9,668 nt of DNA from an uncultured Lachnospira sp. (GTDB taxonomy: Bacteria > Bacillota > Clostridia > Lachnospirales > Lachnospiraceae). Both the position numbers and the translations under genes were made by a program. Every line of letters begins with the position of its first letter. The stretch's first letter is position 1. The DNA lies in contig CAKRKK010000083.1 in NCBI GenBank assembly GCA_934358235.1, forward strand, positions 1 through 9,668, written 5' to 3'. Below the pieces are notes generated by a model. It was not told where the DNA came from, did no database searches, and was given only the letters and a program-made list of their open reading frames with translations. This document shows positions 1 to 7,336 of the stretch, in pieces.

Positions 1-134
1 TTAATTCTGATTTTTGAAAGCTTTCACATATATAGTACGATTTTATTTCATAAGGTTACATTTCTCTGACTTTTATTTATATATTGAATTTTATATTAAT
101 TTATATGCTGATTTATATGTTGGCAAATGCTAAC
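1..134. other. AT-rich gene-free segment at the left edge
   Basis: No reading frame here looks like a gene on either strand. The segment is very AT-rich and lies beyond the terminator of the leftward operon, so it probably separates that operon from whatever lies left of the window. A 10-bp perfect palindrome, GAAAGCTTTC, sits at 16-25. On the minus strand a TACTAT-like hexamer near 34-39 could be a -10 element for a gene further left, but no good -35 accompanies it, so I do not call a promoter. Confidence 0.5.
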
Positions 135-178
135 AAAAATTCCCGGACAGATTATTAATAGCCTTATCTGTCCGGGAA
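135..178 (-). terminator. Rho-independent terminator ending the leftward operon
   Basis: A 13-bp perfect inverted repeat pairs 140-152 with 166-178; its core is TCCCGGACAG against CTGTCCGGGA, with a 13-nt loop. Read on the minus strand the stem runs directly into a T tract (the A run at 135-139 on the plus strand). There is no T tract on the other side, so it is directional. It lies about 30 nt past the stop codon of the 208-1206 gene, as expected for the end of a transcription unit. Confidence 0.9.
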
Positions 179-207
179 AATATTATAATTATCAACGCAT
201 TACAGCA

Positions 208-1206
208 TCAGCTCTTTCTTATATCACCATCCGCCTCAAGCTTAAGACTATGGCTTCTATAACTTATATCCGCCGCTATACCATACTTTATATTATTCAT
301 ATCCTTCATATCTAACTGCATGTTTACATTCACATAATTGTTATTTATAACTGCTGTTGTTACCATAATCTGCATACTATCATATAGCTTGTCTTCACCT
401 GTAAAGCTTATACTAATATTACCTATCTGCTGTTTATTATTATTACTTTCCTGATAATCACCAGCATCATTGGCATCAGCACCTATCCGGTTGAACACAA
501 GCTCTATTCCTGTCAGTCTGTCCTGACTATCCATGCTTATATTATATGTTGTATACACACCCTTAGCATATTCACTAAACCTGCTCTTCATCTTATCTGC
601 GGTTATTCCATGAACATTAAACAGGGAAATGTATGGAAGAATAACCGGATCCTTATACATTTCTTCGACAAATGTATTAAACCCAGCTATTAATGCTTTA
701 TCGCTTATAGTTGCACTATCCTTAACAGCTACTTTATACCCTTCCATAACGTGTGTCAGAGCCGCCTTTAATATCGGCTCTGTCTGGCTGGAGTCAATTT
801 TGGCAAGACCATATTTTAGTATATCATTCTTATCTACTACCAGTGTGCCATCTTTGACCTTAGGCATGTCCAGTACTATATTATTATTTGTAGTAACTAT
901 GCTATATTTCTGACTTCTATTATATGCATCTGGTCTGTAATCCACGCCATCATAAACACACTCCGATACGGTTATCGCACCTTCATATGTATGATTTCCC
1001 ATAGGATCAAGCTGGCTTATTTTGTCAATATAATTCTCTATAATGCCTTCAAGTATCTTCTGTGACTGTTGAATAACTCTTAGTGTCTTCTCCTCCTGTG
1101 ATGCATATAGGTGTGGAATTCCATACCACGCAGTCAGCCCGGCAATTATGGCAGCCATAAGCACAACTGTAATTATACGCCTTATTTTCCACATTTTTTT
1201 ATTCAT
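208..1206 (-). CDS. Unrecognised membrane-anchored extracytoplasmic protein
   Basis: I do not recognise this 332-residue protein. The N-terminus is basic (MNKKMWKIRR), followed by a hydrophobic segment at about residues 11-28. There is no lipobox cysteine and no clear signal peptidase site, so it is probably an uncleaved anchor with about 300 residues outside the membrane. Residues 39-65 look helical. The last 75 or so residues alternate polar and hydrophobic positions, suggesting a beta-sheet domain, and an Asn/Gln-rich linker lies near residues 253-261. The only cysteine is at about 83. The ATG at 1206 has an AGAGGA ribosome binding site (1212-1217) with a 5-nt spacer. It follows folA after 101 nt and is closed by the terminator at 135-178, so it is probably the last gene of the operon. 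A lineage-restricted cell-envelope protein is my inference; no catalytic motif is visible. Confidence 0.85.
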   Translation of the reverse strand: MNKKMWKIRRIITVVLMAAIIAGLTAWYGIPHLYASQEEKTLRVIQQSQKILEGIIENYIDKISQLDPMGNHTYEGAITVSECVYDGVDYRPDAYNRSQKYSIVTTNNNIVLDMPKVKDGTLVVDKNDILKYGLAKIDSSQTEPILKAALTHVMEGYKVAVKDSATISDKALIAGFNTFVEEMYKDPVILPYISLFNVHGITADKMKSRFSEYAKGVYTTYNISMDSQDRLTGIELVFNRIGADANDAGDYQESNNNKQQIGNISISFTGEDKLYDSMQIMVTTAVINNNYVNVNMQLDMKDMNNIKYGIAADISYRSHSLKLEADGDIRKS

Positions 1207-1307
1207 GCTAATCCTCTCTTCCGGTCATATATCGCACAGATAAGGATATGCTTCTGCACACCAACGCATCTGTCCACGCATTATCCTGTATATCACTCAC
1301 TTACCAC
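1207..1307 (-). other. Intergenic leader with alternative stem pairings
   Basis: This 101-nt gap between the folA stop and the 208-1206 gene has no clear promoter. It contains two mutually exclusive short pairings: 1243-1251 with 1278-1287 (AGGATATGC against GCATTATCCT, one bulged base), and 1236-1241 with 1268-1273 (ACAGAT against ATCTGT). Neither is followed by a T tract on the minus strand, so neither looks like a terminator. Chance folding in a short AT-rich gap remains possible. Confidence 0.3.
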
Positions 1308-1799
1308 TTACTTTTCCTTCTGATAGCAGACGAATTCATAGCATATGTCAAAGTAAGTATGTTCTTCACTTCTGGCCGTAACCCTCCAGCCATCAAGCTT
1401 ATCAAAATCTGTGATATATGTGTCTGCCTGATACTTATAATCTACTCTTGTTATATGTGCTGTATCACAATATGGAAGGAACTGTTCATATATCTGTCCG
1501 CCACCTATTATATAGACATCCTTACTGTCATAGCTTTTAAGCTGTTCCAGCACCTCTTGAACACTATGGCATATAAGCACATCCTTAGCTTTATAATTCA
1601 GGTTATTAGTCAGTACTATGTTCTTTCTGCCCTCAAGTGCTGACTGGTTAGGAAGCCCTTCATAGGTCTTTCTTCCCATAACTACAACCTTTCCATATGT
1701 TTCTCCACGAAACAGCTTCTTATCCTCCGGGATATCCACAAGAAGTCTTCCATTATTACCAATCGCCCAGTTCTTATCTGCAAGTGCTATTATATTCAT
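1308..1799 (-). CDS. folA: Dihydrofolate reductase
   Basis: This 163-residue enzyme reduces dihydrofolate to tetrahydrofolate with NADPH in the cytoplasm, supporting thymidylate and purine synthesis. Family features in order are the N-terminal strand MNIIALADKNWAIGNNG, the IPED segment whose Asp26 aligns with the catalytic acid, the NADPH-binding GKVVVMGRKT (36-45), the folate-contacting Arg58 region, and the YIIGGGQIYEQFLP motif (96-109). The length is typical. The frame stays open 35 codons upstream into the end of hflX, but the correct start is the ATG at 1797-1799, because it begins the DHFR fold exactly and has AGAGGA at 1805-1810 with a 5-nt spacer. The gap to hflX is 19 nt, so they are probably cotranscribed. 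The Trp found at E. coli position 22 appears to be replaced by Val21 in LLVDIPED. I believe this also occurs in related clostridial enzymes, and it is not evidence of loss of function. Confidence 0.95.
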   Translation of the reverse strand: MNIIALADKNWAIGNNGRLLVDIPEDKKLFRGETYGKVVVMGRKTYEGLPNQSALEGRKNIVLTNNLNYKAKDVLICHSVQEVLEQLKSYDSKDVYIIGGGQIYEQFLPYCDTAHITRVDYKYQADTYITDFDKLDGWRVTARSEEHTYFDICYEFVCYQKEK

Positions 1800-1804
1800 A
1801 TCAA

Positions 1805-1810
1805 TCCTCT
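1805..1810 (-). promoter_or_regulatory. Ribosome binding site fixing the folA start
   Basis: AGAGGA on the minus strand lies 5 nt before the ATG at 1799. It supports this start over the in-frame ATGs at 1904 and 1850, which lie inside the hflX coding sequence. Confidence 0.8.
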
Positions 1811-1818
1811 TTCCTGTA

Positions 1819-3060
1819 TTACAGCTTTCCGCCAACCCATGCCGGTACATAACCTTTAACTTTAATACCCTCCTGAGTATATTCTTCACTTTCAAGCTGT
1901 CCATACTCTCTTATAAGCTGTATTTTACCAGCATCACTATATGGAAATACTCTCTCTATCTGTATTCTGCTCTTAAGAATAACATCCTGTACATCCATAA
2001 GGAAGTTATCTATACCCATACCTGTCCTTGCTGATATATTTTCAACATAATCAGCCCTTTTATCCTTAAGTATGGGGATTTCCCCGAATTCATCACATTT
2101 ATTAAAAAGTGTGATTACAGGCTTATCCTTCACATCTAACTGCTTAAGTGTGTCATATACTGTTGCCATATGTCTTTCATAGTCAGGATTAAAGCTGTCA
2201 ACAACATGAATAATCATGTCTGCATACTTTGCCTCTTCAAGCGTACTTCTGAATGCCTCTATAAGATTATGAGGGAGCTTTCTTATAAATCCGACCGTAT
2301 CTGTCATAAGCACCTTTTCACCATTAGGCAACTGCAATGCCCTTGTAGTCGGATCCAGCGTTGCAAACAGCTTATCCTCTGAGAGCACTCCCGCATCTGT
2401 GAGTCTGTTAAGAAGTGTAGACTTACCTGCATTAGTATAGCCTACTATGGCTGCTACCGGCGTTGAGCTGCTTTCCCTGTTCTGCCTTTGTATATCCCGA
2501 TGACTTTTTATTTCCTTAAGCTGTGCAGATAAATGCGATATTCTGTCTCGTATTATTCTTCTGTCTGTTTCTATCTTTTTCTCTCCGGGGCCTCTTGTTC
2601 CAATACCGCCTCCAAGCCTTGAAAGTGTTGTTCCAAGACCTGCAAGCCTGGTTGACCTGTACTTTAGCTGTGCCATCTCAACCTGTATTTTACCTTCGCT
2701 TGAGGAGGCTCTTGCCGCAAATATATCAAGTATAACCATAGTTCTATCCATTATCTTTGTATCAAGCACATCCTCCAGGTTTCTTAACTGTGCTGGTGAT
2801 AATTCATCATCACATATAATACCAGTTGCTCCAAGCTCATCTATCATAAGCCTTAGTTCTTCAAGCTTTCCCTTTCCTATATAGGTTGCTGGATGAAAAC
2901 TGTCTCTTGGCTGAAGCATCCTTCCTACTGTGATGGCACCCGCTGTCTTTGCCAGCTCTGAAAGCTCCTCAAGAGACTTTTCACAATCATCTGCAGGATC
3001 AAGCTCCACGCCTACAAGTATAACCTTCTCCTGCTCTTCATCTGTTACATATATTGCCAT
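1819..3060 (-). CDS. hflX: GTPase HflX, ribosome-associated
   Basis: HflX is a cytoplasmic translational GTPase-family protein. In characterised bacteria it binds the large subunit and splits stalled or hibernating ribosomes under stress. The 413 residues show the usual order: an N-terminal HflX domain (about 1-125), the glycine-rich linker LGGGIGTRGPGEKKIE (149-164), then a helical segment and the G domain. Visible G motifs are G1 GYTNAGKS (207-214), the G2 region ATLDPTTR (233-240), G3 DTVGF (254-258), G4 NKCD (320-323) and G5 SA (343-344). A C-terminal segment of about 45 residues ends in GYVPAWVGGKL. The ATG at 3060 has AGAGGA at 3065-3070 with a 4-nt spacer. It lies 42 nt after ptsI and 19 nt before folA in the same direction. 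Length and all key motifs are intact, so I expect an active GTPase. Confidence 0.97.
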   Translation of the reverse strand: MAIYVTDEEQEKVILVGVELDPADDCEKSLEELSELAKTAGAITVGRMLQPRDSFHPATYIGKGKLEELRLMIDELGATGIICDDELSPAQLRNLEDVLDTKIMDRTMVILDIFAARASSSEGKIQVEMAQLKYRSTRLAGLGTTLSRLGGGIGTRGPGEKKIETDRRIIRDRISHLSAQLKEIKSHRDIQRQNRESSSTPVAAIVGYTNAGKSTLLNRLTDAGVLSEDKLFATLDPTTRALQLPNGEKVLMTDTVGFIRKLPHNLIEAFRSTLEEAKYADMIIHVVDSFNPDYERHMATVYDTLKQLDVKDKPVITLFNKCDEFGEIPILKDKRADYVENISARTGMGIDNFLMDVQDVILKSRIQIERVFPYSDAGKIQLIREYGQLESEEYTQEGIKVKGYVPAWVGGKL

Positions 3061-3080
3061 ATATTCCTCTCTTTTTGTTT

Positions 3081-3104
3081 AACTATTCTTTTAACTATTC
3101 TTTT
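3081..3104. repeat. Tandem duplication of a 12-bp unit between ptsI and hflX
   Basis: The unit AACTATTCTTTT occurs twice back to back, at 3081-3092 and 3093-3104, with a degenerate third partial copy (AATTATTT) after it. It overlaps the ptsI stop codon at 3103-3105 and places further in-frame or out-of-frame stops behind it. It looks like a slippage duplication in the spacer and has no obvious role. Confidence 0.8.
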
Positions 3105-4860
3105 AATTATTTCCATCATACTTAATATCATCTGATTCACGCTGTCTTGAAGCTATATAATCACTCAGGTAATTAGAAACCTCTTTTTCATCTGAATACC
3201 CTGATATGCTTTCTGCCACATCCTTCGCTTCCTTAAGATTCCACGATGCTATATTCTTTCTTACTTCAAGAACGCGGCTTACGGATACTGAGAATTCGTC
3301 AAGCCCGTATGCAAGCAGCAACGGAAGCATACGTTCATCTGCTGCCGCCTCCCCGCACATTCCTACCTCTATTCCTGCACTATGTGCACACTCTATTATT
3401 CTTTTAATACTTCTTAATACTGCCGGATTAAGTGCTGAGTACAGATATGAAACATTTTCATTGCCACGGTCTACTGCAAGCATATACTGTGTCAGGTCAT
3501 TAGTTCCTATTGAAAAGAAATCAACCTCTTTTGCAAGCACATCTGCCATTATAGCTGCTGCAGGTGTTTCCACCATAATGCCAAGTCTGATATCCGGATC
3601 GTACTTGATGTCCTTCTTATCAAGATCCTTACATATACCTGCAATAATACTCTTTACAGCCGATATCTCAGAAGCCGAAGTTATCATCGGTATCATAATT
3701 CTTATATTACCATAAGCACTTGCCCTCATTATCGCACGTAATTGCGTTGTGAATACATCCACCCTGTCGAGACAGAATCTTATAGCTCTATATCCTAAGA
3801 ATGGATTCGTCTCCTTTGACAAGCCCATATAAGGTATATCCTTATCTCCGCCTATATCAAGTGTCCTTATTGTAAGCTCTCTTCCATCAAGTAAAACAGC
3901 CGCCTTCTTATATTCTGTAAACTGTTCTTCCTCTGTTGGCAGCTTACTGCCATTCATAAACAGGAATTCTGTTCTGAATAATCCGACACCCTCTGCACCA
4001 TCATTTACCGCTTTAGCAGCTTCTAGTGCATTACCTATATTAGCAGCCAGCATAACCCGTCTGCCATCCTTTGTCACGGTTTGTTTATTAATGTATTTCT
4101 TAAGCTCTATAACACTTTCATCATACAGCTTTTTCTTCTTGGTGTATATTCTGGTTGTAATAGTGCTAGGGGATGTAAACACTTCACCATAAGCGCCATC
4201 CACAATAATATCCTGACCATCCTCAACCTGGCTGCATATTCCTTTAACGCTTAATACTGCAGGTATTTCCAGCGCCCTAGCTAATATAGAGGCATGCGAG
4301 GTATCTCCACCCTTCTCTGATACGATTCCTGCAATATGCTCTGTATCCATATTGGCAGTCATGGAAGGATGTATCTCATCTGCTATAATAATGGTATTAG
4401 CTGGAAGCTGTGTAAGGTCAACCCTCTTAACGCCCAGCAATATGGCTGTGAGCCTTTCTCTCATATCTTCTATATCAGTAACTCGCTGTGCTACAGCCTC
4501 GTTATCTATACTAAGAAACAACTGCTTTAACGATTCACACGTTTCATAAAGAGCAGCCTCTGCATTCCTTCTGCTCTCCCTTATTATTTTCTCAACCTGT
4601 GATGTAAGCTGTATATCCTTCACCAGATATTCCTGATTCTTTAACACAAGAGCATTCGTATCGTCACCCTTAAGCTTTGCGGAAAGCTTATTAATAAGCT
4701 CATCTGTTTCTTTAATAAATATGTCTATACCTGCCCTGAATCTGGCAATTTCAGCCTCTGTATCATCAACCTCCCGCAGCTTGATCTCACACTCTGTATT
4801 CTTTAACACAAGTGCCTTTCCTATACCTATTCCTTTAGATGTACCTATTCCCCTTAGCAT
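3103..4860 (-). CDS. ptsI: Phosphoenolpyruvate-protein phosphotransferase (PTS enzyme I)
   Basis: Enzyme I takes phosphate from phosphoenolpyruvate and passes it to HPr, starting the sugar PTS cascade in the cytoplasm. The 585-residue length is normal. Its numbering matches the E. coli enzyme closely: the phosphohistidine is His189 in GGDTSHASILAR (184-195), the PEP-binding arginines are Arg296 and Arg332, the metal ligands are Glu431 and Asp455 (in GTNDLTQYMLAVDRGN), and the catalytic Cys502 lies in MCGE. The N-terminal part (about 1-150) includes the HPr-binding helical region. One difference is Asp186, where E. coli has Arg in GGRTSH. The C-terminal tail of about 20 residues is polar. The ATG at 4860 has GGAGGT at 4868-4873 with a 7-nt spacer. 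No ptsH is adjacent, and the gene sits 31 nt behind the phosphodiesterase gene, so HPr must be encoded elsewhere. Confidence 0.97.
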   Translation of the reverse strand: MLRGIGTSKGIGIGKALVLKNTECEIKLREVDDTEAEIARFRAGIDIFIKETDELINKLSAKLKGDDTNALVLKNQEYLVKDIQLTSQVEKIIRESRRNAEAALYETCESLKQLFLSIDNEAVAQRVTDIEDMRERLTAILLGVKRVDLTQLPANTIIIADEIHPSMTANMDTEHIAGIVSEKGGDTSHASILARALEIPAVLSVKGICSQVEDGQDIIVDGAYGEVFTSPSTITTRIYTKKKKLYDESVIELKKYINKQTVTKDGRRVMLAANIGNALEAAKAVNDGAEGVGLFRTEFLFMNGSKLPTEEEQFTEYKKAAVLLDGRELTIRTLDIGGDKDIPYMGLSKETNPFLGYRAIRFCLDRVDVFTTQLRAIMRASAYGNIRIMIPMITSASEISAVKSIIAGICKDLDKKDIKYDPDIRLGIMVETPAAAIMADVLAKEVDFFSIGTNDLTQYMLAVDRGNENVSYLYSALNPAVLRSIKRIIECAHSAGIEVGMCGEAAADERMLPLLLAYGLDEFSVSVSRVLEVRKNIASWNLKEAKDVAESISGYSDEKEVSNYLSDYIASRQRESDDIKYDGNN

Positions 4861-4891
4861 ACATTACACCTCCAGTTCTGTAATATCCCTG

Positions 4892-6700
4892 CTATCTGTT
4901 AAATACATATTTAATCATGTTAGTTATTGTTTCACTTGTTTCTCTCGAGTATACAACCTCTCTTGCCGTAACCGGAACATCTGTTATTATGTTATCTATT
5001 CCTTTATTTGCAAGATTCTTTATGGATGTATCGTTGTTTACAGTCCACGCATACACCTGCTTACCTGTGTTATGAATAGCATCTACTACTCTTTTGGTAA
5101 GAAATGAGGCATTAACACTAAAGAAATCAACACCATCATTTTGATAAAACTTTCCATATGCAACTGATAATATATAGCCAGTCTGTATATCCTGTGTAAT
5201 ATCTTTAACCGCTAATAATGCATTATAATCAAAAGAGGTTATGACACACTCCCTCTCCATAGAATACTGCTGGATAAGTGCTACTACCTTTTGGGCTACA
5301 ATACTGCTATCTGCAGATGACTTTATCTCTACATTTAACTTAATTCTGCCCTTTGCTAATTTAAGCACATCCTCAAACAGCGGAACACCTTCACCAACAT
5401 ATTTTTCTGAAAACCAATATCCTGCATCAAGCTTCTTTACTTCCTCATAGGTCATATCTGTTATATTCCCTGCAACACCTGTTGTCCTGTACGTTGATGT
5501 ATCGTGCATGACAACTATATAGCCATCTCTTGTCATCTGGACATCAAGCTCTATACAATCCGCCATATCATCAATAGCTTTCTGAAATGCAGCCATTGTA
5601 TTCTCCGGTGCCTCCTTAGAGGCTCCCCTGTGGGCAGTAATCTGCGTATCATGGAATATAGCCACCCTTTCAAAAGGATTACTATTGAATGTATACACCA
5701 CATATAACACATCAAGAACTATTGACAACAGAAGTACTAATGAATATATTATCCTGTTTATTCTTGCACTTCCTTCATCTATATCAACGAATTCAAAGCT
5801 TATCTCTGATTGCTTTTCATACTTATAATACATATATGATATCATAGAGAATGAACATGGTATAGATATAAATACAAGAAATAATCTGACTATGGTTCTT
5901 ATGGTACTAAGCACTGATAAATATACGGCACTTCCCAAATATGCTATATCTAACAGCTTAACACCTGCGATAAGTATAAGCGATATAACCACATAAAACA
6001 TATATATCACCAGTAACAAAACAATGTTATATAACGCAACCGTACCTATTATTTTTAATACATTTTTTCTGACCAGAACCGAACTTCTTTTATATGACTC
6101 TCCAAAGCTCTTTCCCTCTGTAATATAAATATTGAATGCGAATATTCCTCTTATAACCCAGTAATATATGAATACACCGGTAAGTATTACAGGAACATAT
6201 ATAATATATCCCTTATGTCTTACAACCCCTTCTATAAGATTACCGATTGTTTCTGTAAACACAAGATTTCCTATAACAGTAACATTTATAAATATTATTG
6301 ATATAAGGAAAAACAAAAAAAGCGGTATGCTTTGAATTCTTATCAGCTTCTTTAGCTGCAGAAAGGCATTGTATATATTATCTATGATAGATGCATGTAT
6401 ACCTTTTCTTCTAGTTTCAAAACATACTGCAAGATATGCCATTTCGAATATACAGTAAGCAACTATCCCGATTATCCCAATCAGGCAGAATAAGTCTATG
6501 ACAGGATTCATAAGTGCTTTTCCTATATATTCATTTGTAAGATAATTGATTCCTGATATCTTCATACATAACCGTATGACACCTGTGACAGCAGGATAAA
6601 ATATTGCAACCGCAAGAAGCTTATATGCGCACTCAAACAATAATATATGCCGCTTGCTTTGTTTTAAAAGCCACAAATTATTTTTAAGACTTTTTAACAT
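4892..6700 (-). CDS. Membrane-anchored glycerophosphodiester phosphodiesterase
   Basis: This 602-residue protein has two parts. Residues 1-340 are a multi-pass membrane domain with hydrophobic segments near 25-45, 67-95, 125-148, 165-190, 217-246, 255-290 and 315-336, matching the GDPD-associated membrane domain. Residues 352-590 form a GDPD TIM barrel with HRGA (357-360), the PENT glutamate (366), ELD (384-386), MHD (398-400), VEIK (457-460), AWTVN (551-555) and ITDVP (572-576). The family hydrolyses glycerophosphodiesters to glycerol-3-phosphate and an alcohol with a divalent metal. The anchored form may act on lipid headgroups or polyglycerol phosphate, which is inference. The barrel is predicted outside the membrane if the last helix exits. 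The start is the ATG at 6700, preceded by GGAGAGG (6704-6710). An in-frame TTG at 6712 overlaps that site and is rejected. It lies 14 nt after the CmpB-type gene. Confidence 0.93.
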   Translation of the reverse strand: MLKSLKNNLWLLKQSKRHILLFECAYKLLAVAIFYPAVTGVIRLCMKISGINYLTNEYIGKALMNPVIDLFCLIGIIGIVAYCIFEMAYLAVCFETRRKGIHASIIDNIYNAFLQLKKLIRIQSIPLFLFFLISIIFINVTVIGNLVFTETIGNLIEGVVRHKGYIIYVPVILTGVFIYYWVIRGIFAFNIYITEGKSFGESYKRSSVLVRKNVLKIIGTVALYNIVLLLVIYMFYVVISLILIAGVKLLDIAYLGSAVYLSVLSTIRTIVRLFLVFISIPCSFSMISYMYYKYEKQSEISFEFVDIDEGSARINRIIYSLVLLLSIVLDVLYVVYTFNSNPFERVAIFHDTQITAHRGASKEAPENTMAAFQKAIDDMADCIELDVQMTRDGYIVVMHDTSTYRTTGVAGNITDMTYEEVKKLDAGYWFSEKYVGEGVPLFEDVLKLAKGRIKLNVEIKSSADSSIVAQKVVALIQQYSMERECVITSFDYNALLAVKDITQDIQTGYILSVAYGKFYQNDGVDFFSVNASFLTKRVVDAIHNTGKQVYAWTVNNDTSIKNLANKGIDNIITDVPVTAREVVYSRETSETITNMIKYVFNR

Positions 6701-6703
6701 TAA

Positions 6704-6710
6704 CCTCTCC
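6704..6710 (-). promoter_or_regulatory. Ribosome binding site fixing the phosphodiesterase start
   Basis: GGAGAGG lies just before the ATG at 6700, with 6 nt after GGAG. An in-frame TTG at 6710-6712 overlaps the first base of this site, so it cannot be served by it. Confidence 0.75.
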
Positions 6711-6714
6711 AAAT

Positions 6715-7323
6715 CTACTTATGAAATATGTTTATCAGCCTGCTTTCCTTTGCTGCTGCCCTGACTGCTTCACCCATTTTTCTTCCAGTAAGTCTTTTAG
6801 CAAAATGATATGAAAAATCCAGTACATACGATACTACCAGAACTACCGATAACACCTTTACAACACGCATATCCATTGCAAACACCGCCTGTTCAACAAA
6901 CCTGTTAAACACACCGAATATAAGTACTGCCAGAATGCCCCAGCCTATTGTACTCTGCAGACATATTATTCCCTTATAGTTAAACCGCAGGTGGTCATAA
7001 TTCCACCACACCTCACCAAAAAGCTTTAACATAAGCTGTGCTGTCATATACTCAAATATTGTGGCACATATTGCTCCTAACACATATAATGCAACATAAT
7101 TATTCTGTATAGGTGCAAATATACTAAAAGCTATAAATGTACCGAATCCATATATAACACAGAATGGAAGCTTGGCAAAGCCTCTGTTTTCCCAATATCC
7201 AAGCTGCTTTCTTATAACAACGCATTCCATTGCCCAGCCAAAAAAACTATATATAAAAAACCAGATTGCCAACTGATTAATATTCATTCCTCTAAATGTA
7301 TAATTCAACAATATACTATGCAT
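6715..7323 (-). CDS. CmpB-type multi-pass membrane protein (putative ABC-transporter type IV family)
   Basis: The 202-residue protein has about five to six hydrophobic segments (near 17-34, 50-68, 76-98, 120-138, 150-170). Conserved pieces fit the CmpB-like family annotated as putative ABC-transporter type IV: FFIYSFFGWAMEC (21-33), ENRGFAKLPFCVIYGFG (44-60), FEYMTAQLMLKLFG (89-102), VWWNYDHLRFNYKG and the ICLQSTIGWG segment after it. No ATP-binding partner is adjacent and no experimental role is known to me, so transport is only a family label. The ATG at 7323 has a modest AAAGGGG site (7328-7334) with a 4-nt spacer. An internal ATG at 7287 has a GAGGA sequence directly abutting it, which is too close. 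The gene lies 13 nt after pgsA and 14 nt before the phosphodiesterase gene, so the three are almost certainly cotranscribed. Confidence 0.85.
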   Translation of the reverse strand: MHSILLNYTFRGMNINQLAIWFFIYSFFGWAMECVVIRKQLGYWENRGFAKLPFCVIYGFGTFIAFSIFAPIQNNYVALYVLGAICATIFEYMTAQLMLKLFGEVWWNYDHLRFNYKGIICLQSTIGWGILAVLIFGVFNRFVEQAVFAMDMRVVKVLSVVLVVSYVLDFSYHFAKRLTGRKMGEAVRAAAKESRLINIFHK

Positions 7324-7336
7324 AATACCCCTTTAA

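Noticed and set aside
127..315. Plus-strand small frame across the terminator
   Set aside because: It covers both arms of the 140-178 terminator and the 3' end of the opposite gene, and has no plausible ribosome binding site.
1248..1643. Plus-strand frame of 131 codons
   Set aside because: It overlaps folA antisense and its composition (Cys, Ile and Tyr rich) looks like a shadow of the real gene.
1800..1904. N-terminal extension of dihydrofolate reductase overlapping hflX
   Set aside because: The family begins at the ATG at 1799, which has a good ribosome binding site; the extra 35 codons are the hflX tail read in another frame.
3206..3715. Plus-strand frame of 169 codons
   Set aside because: It lies wholly inside ptsI on the opposite strand, is Ser/Ile-rich in the way antisense frames often are, and has no family motif.
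4721..5107. Plus-strand frame of 128 codons spanning the ptsI-phosphodiesterase junction
   Set aside because: It is antisense to two well-supported genes and the junction itself is explained by the ptsI ribosome binding site.
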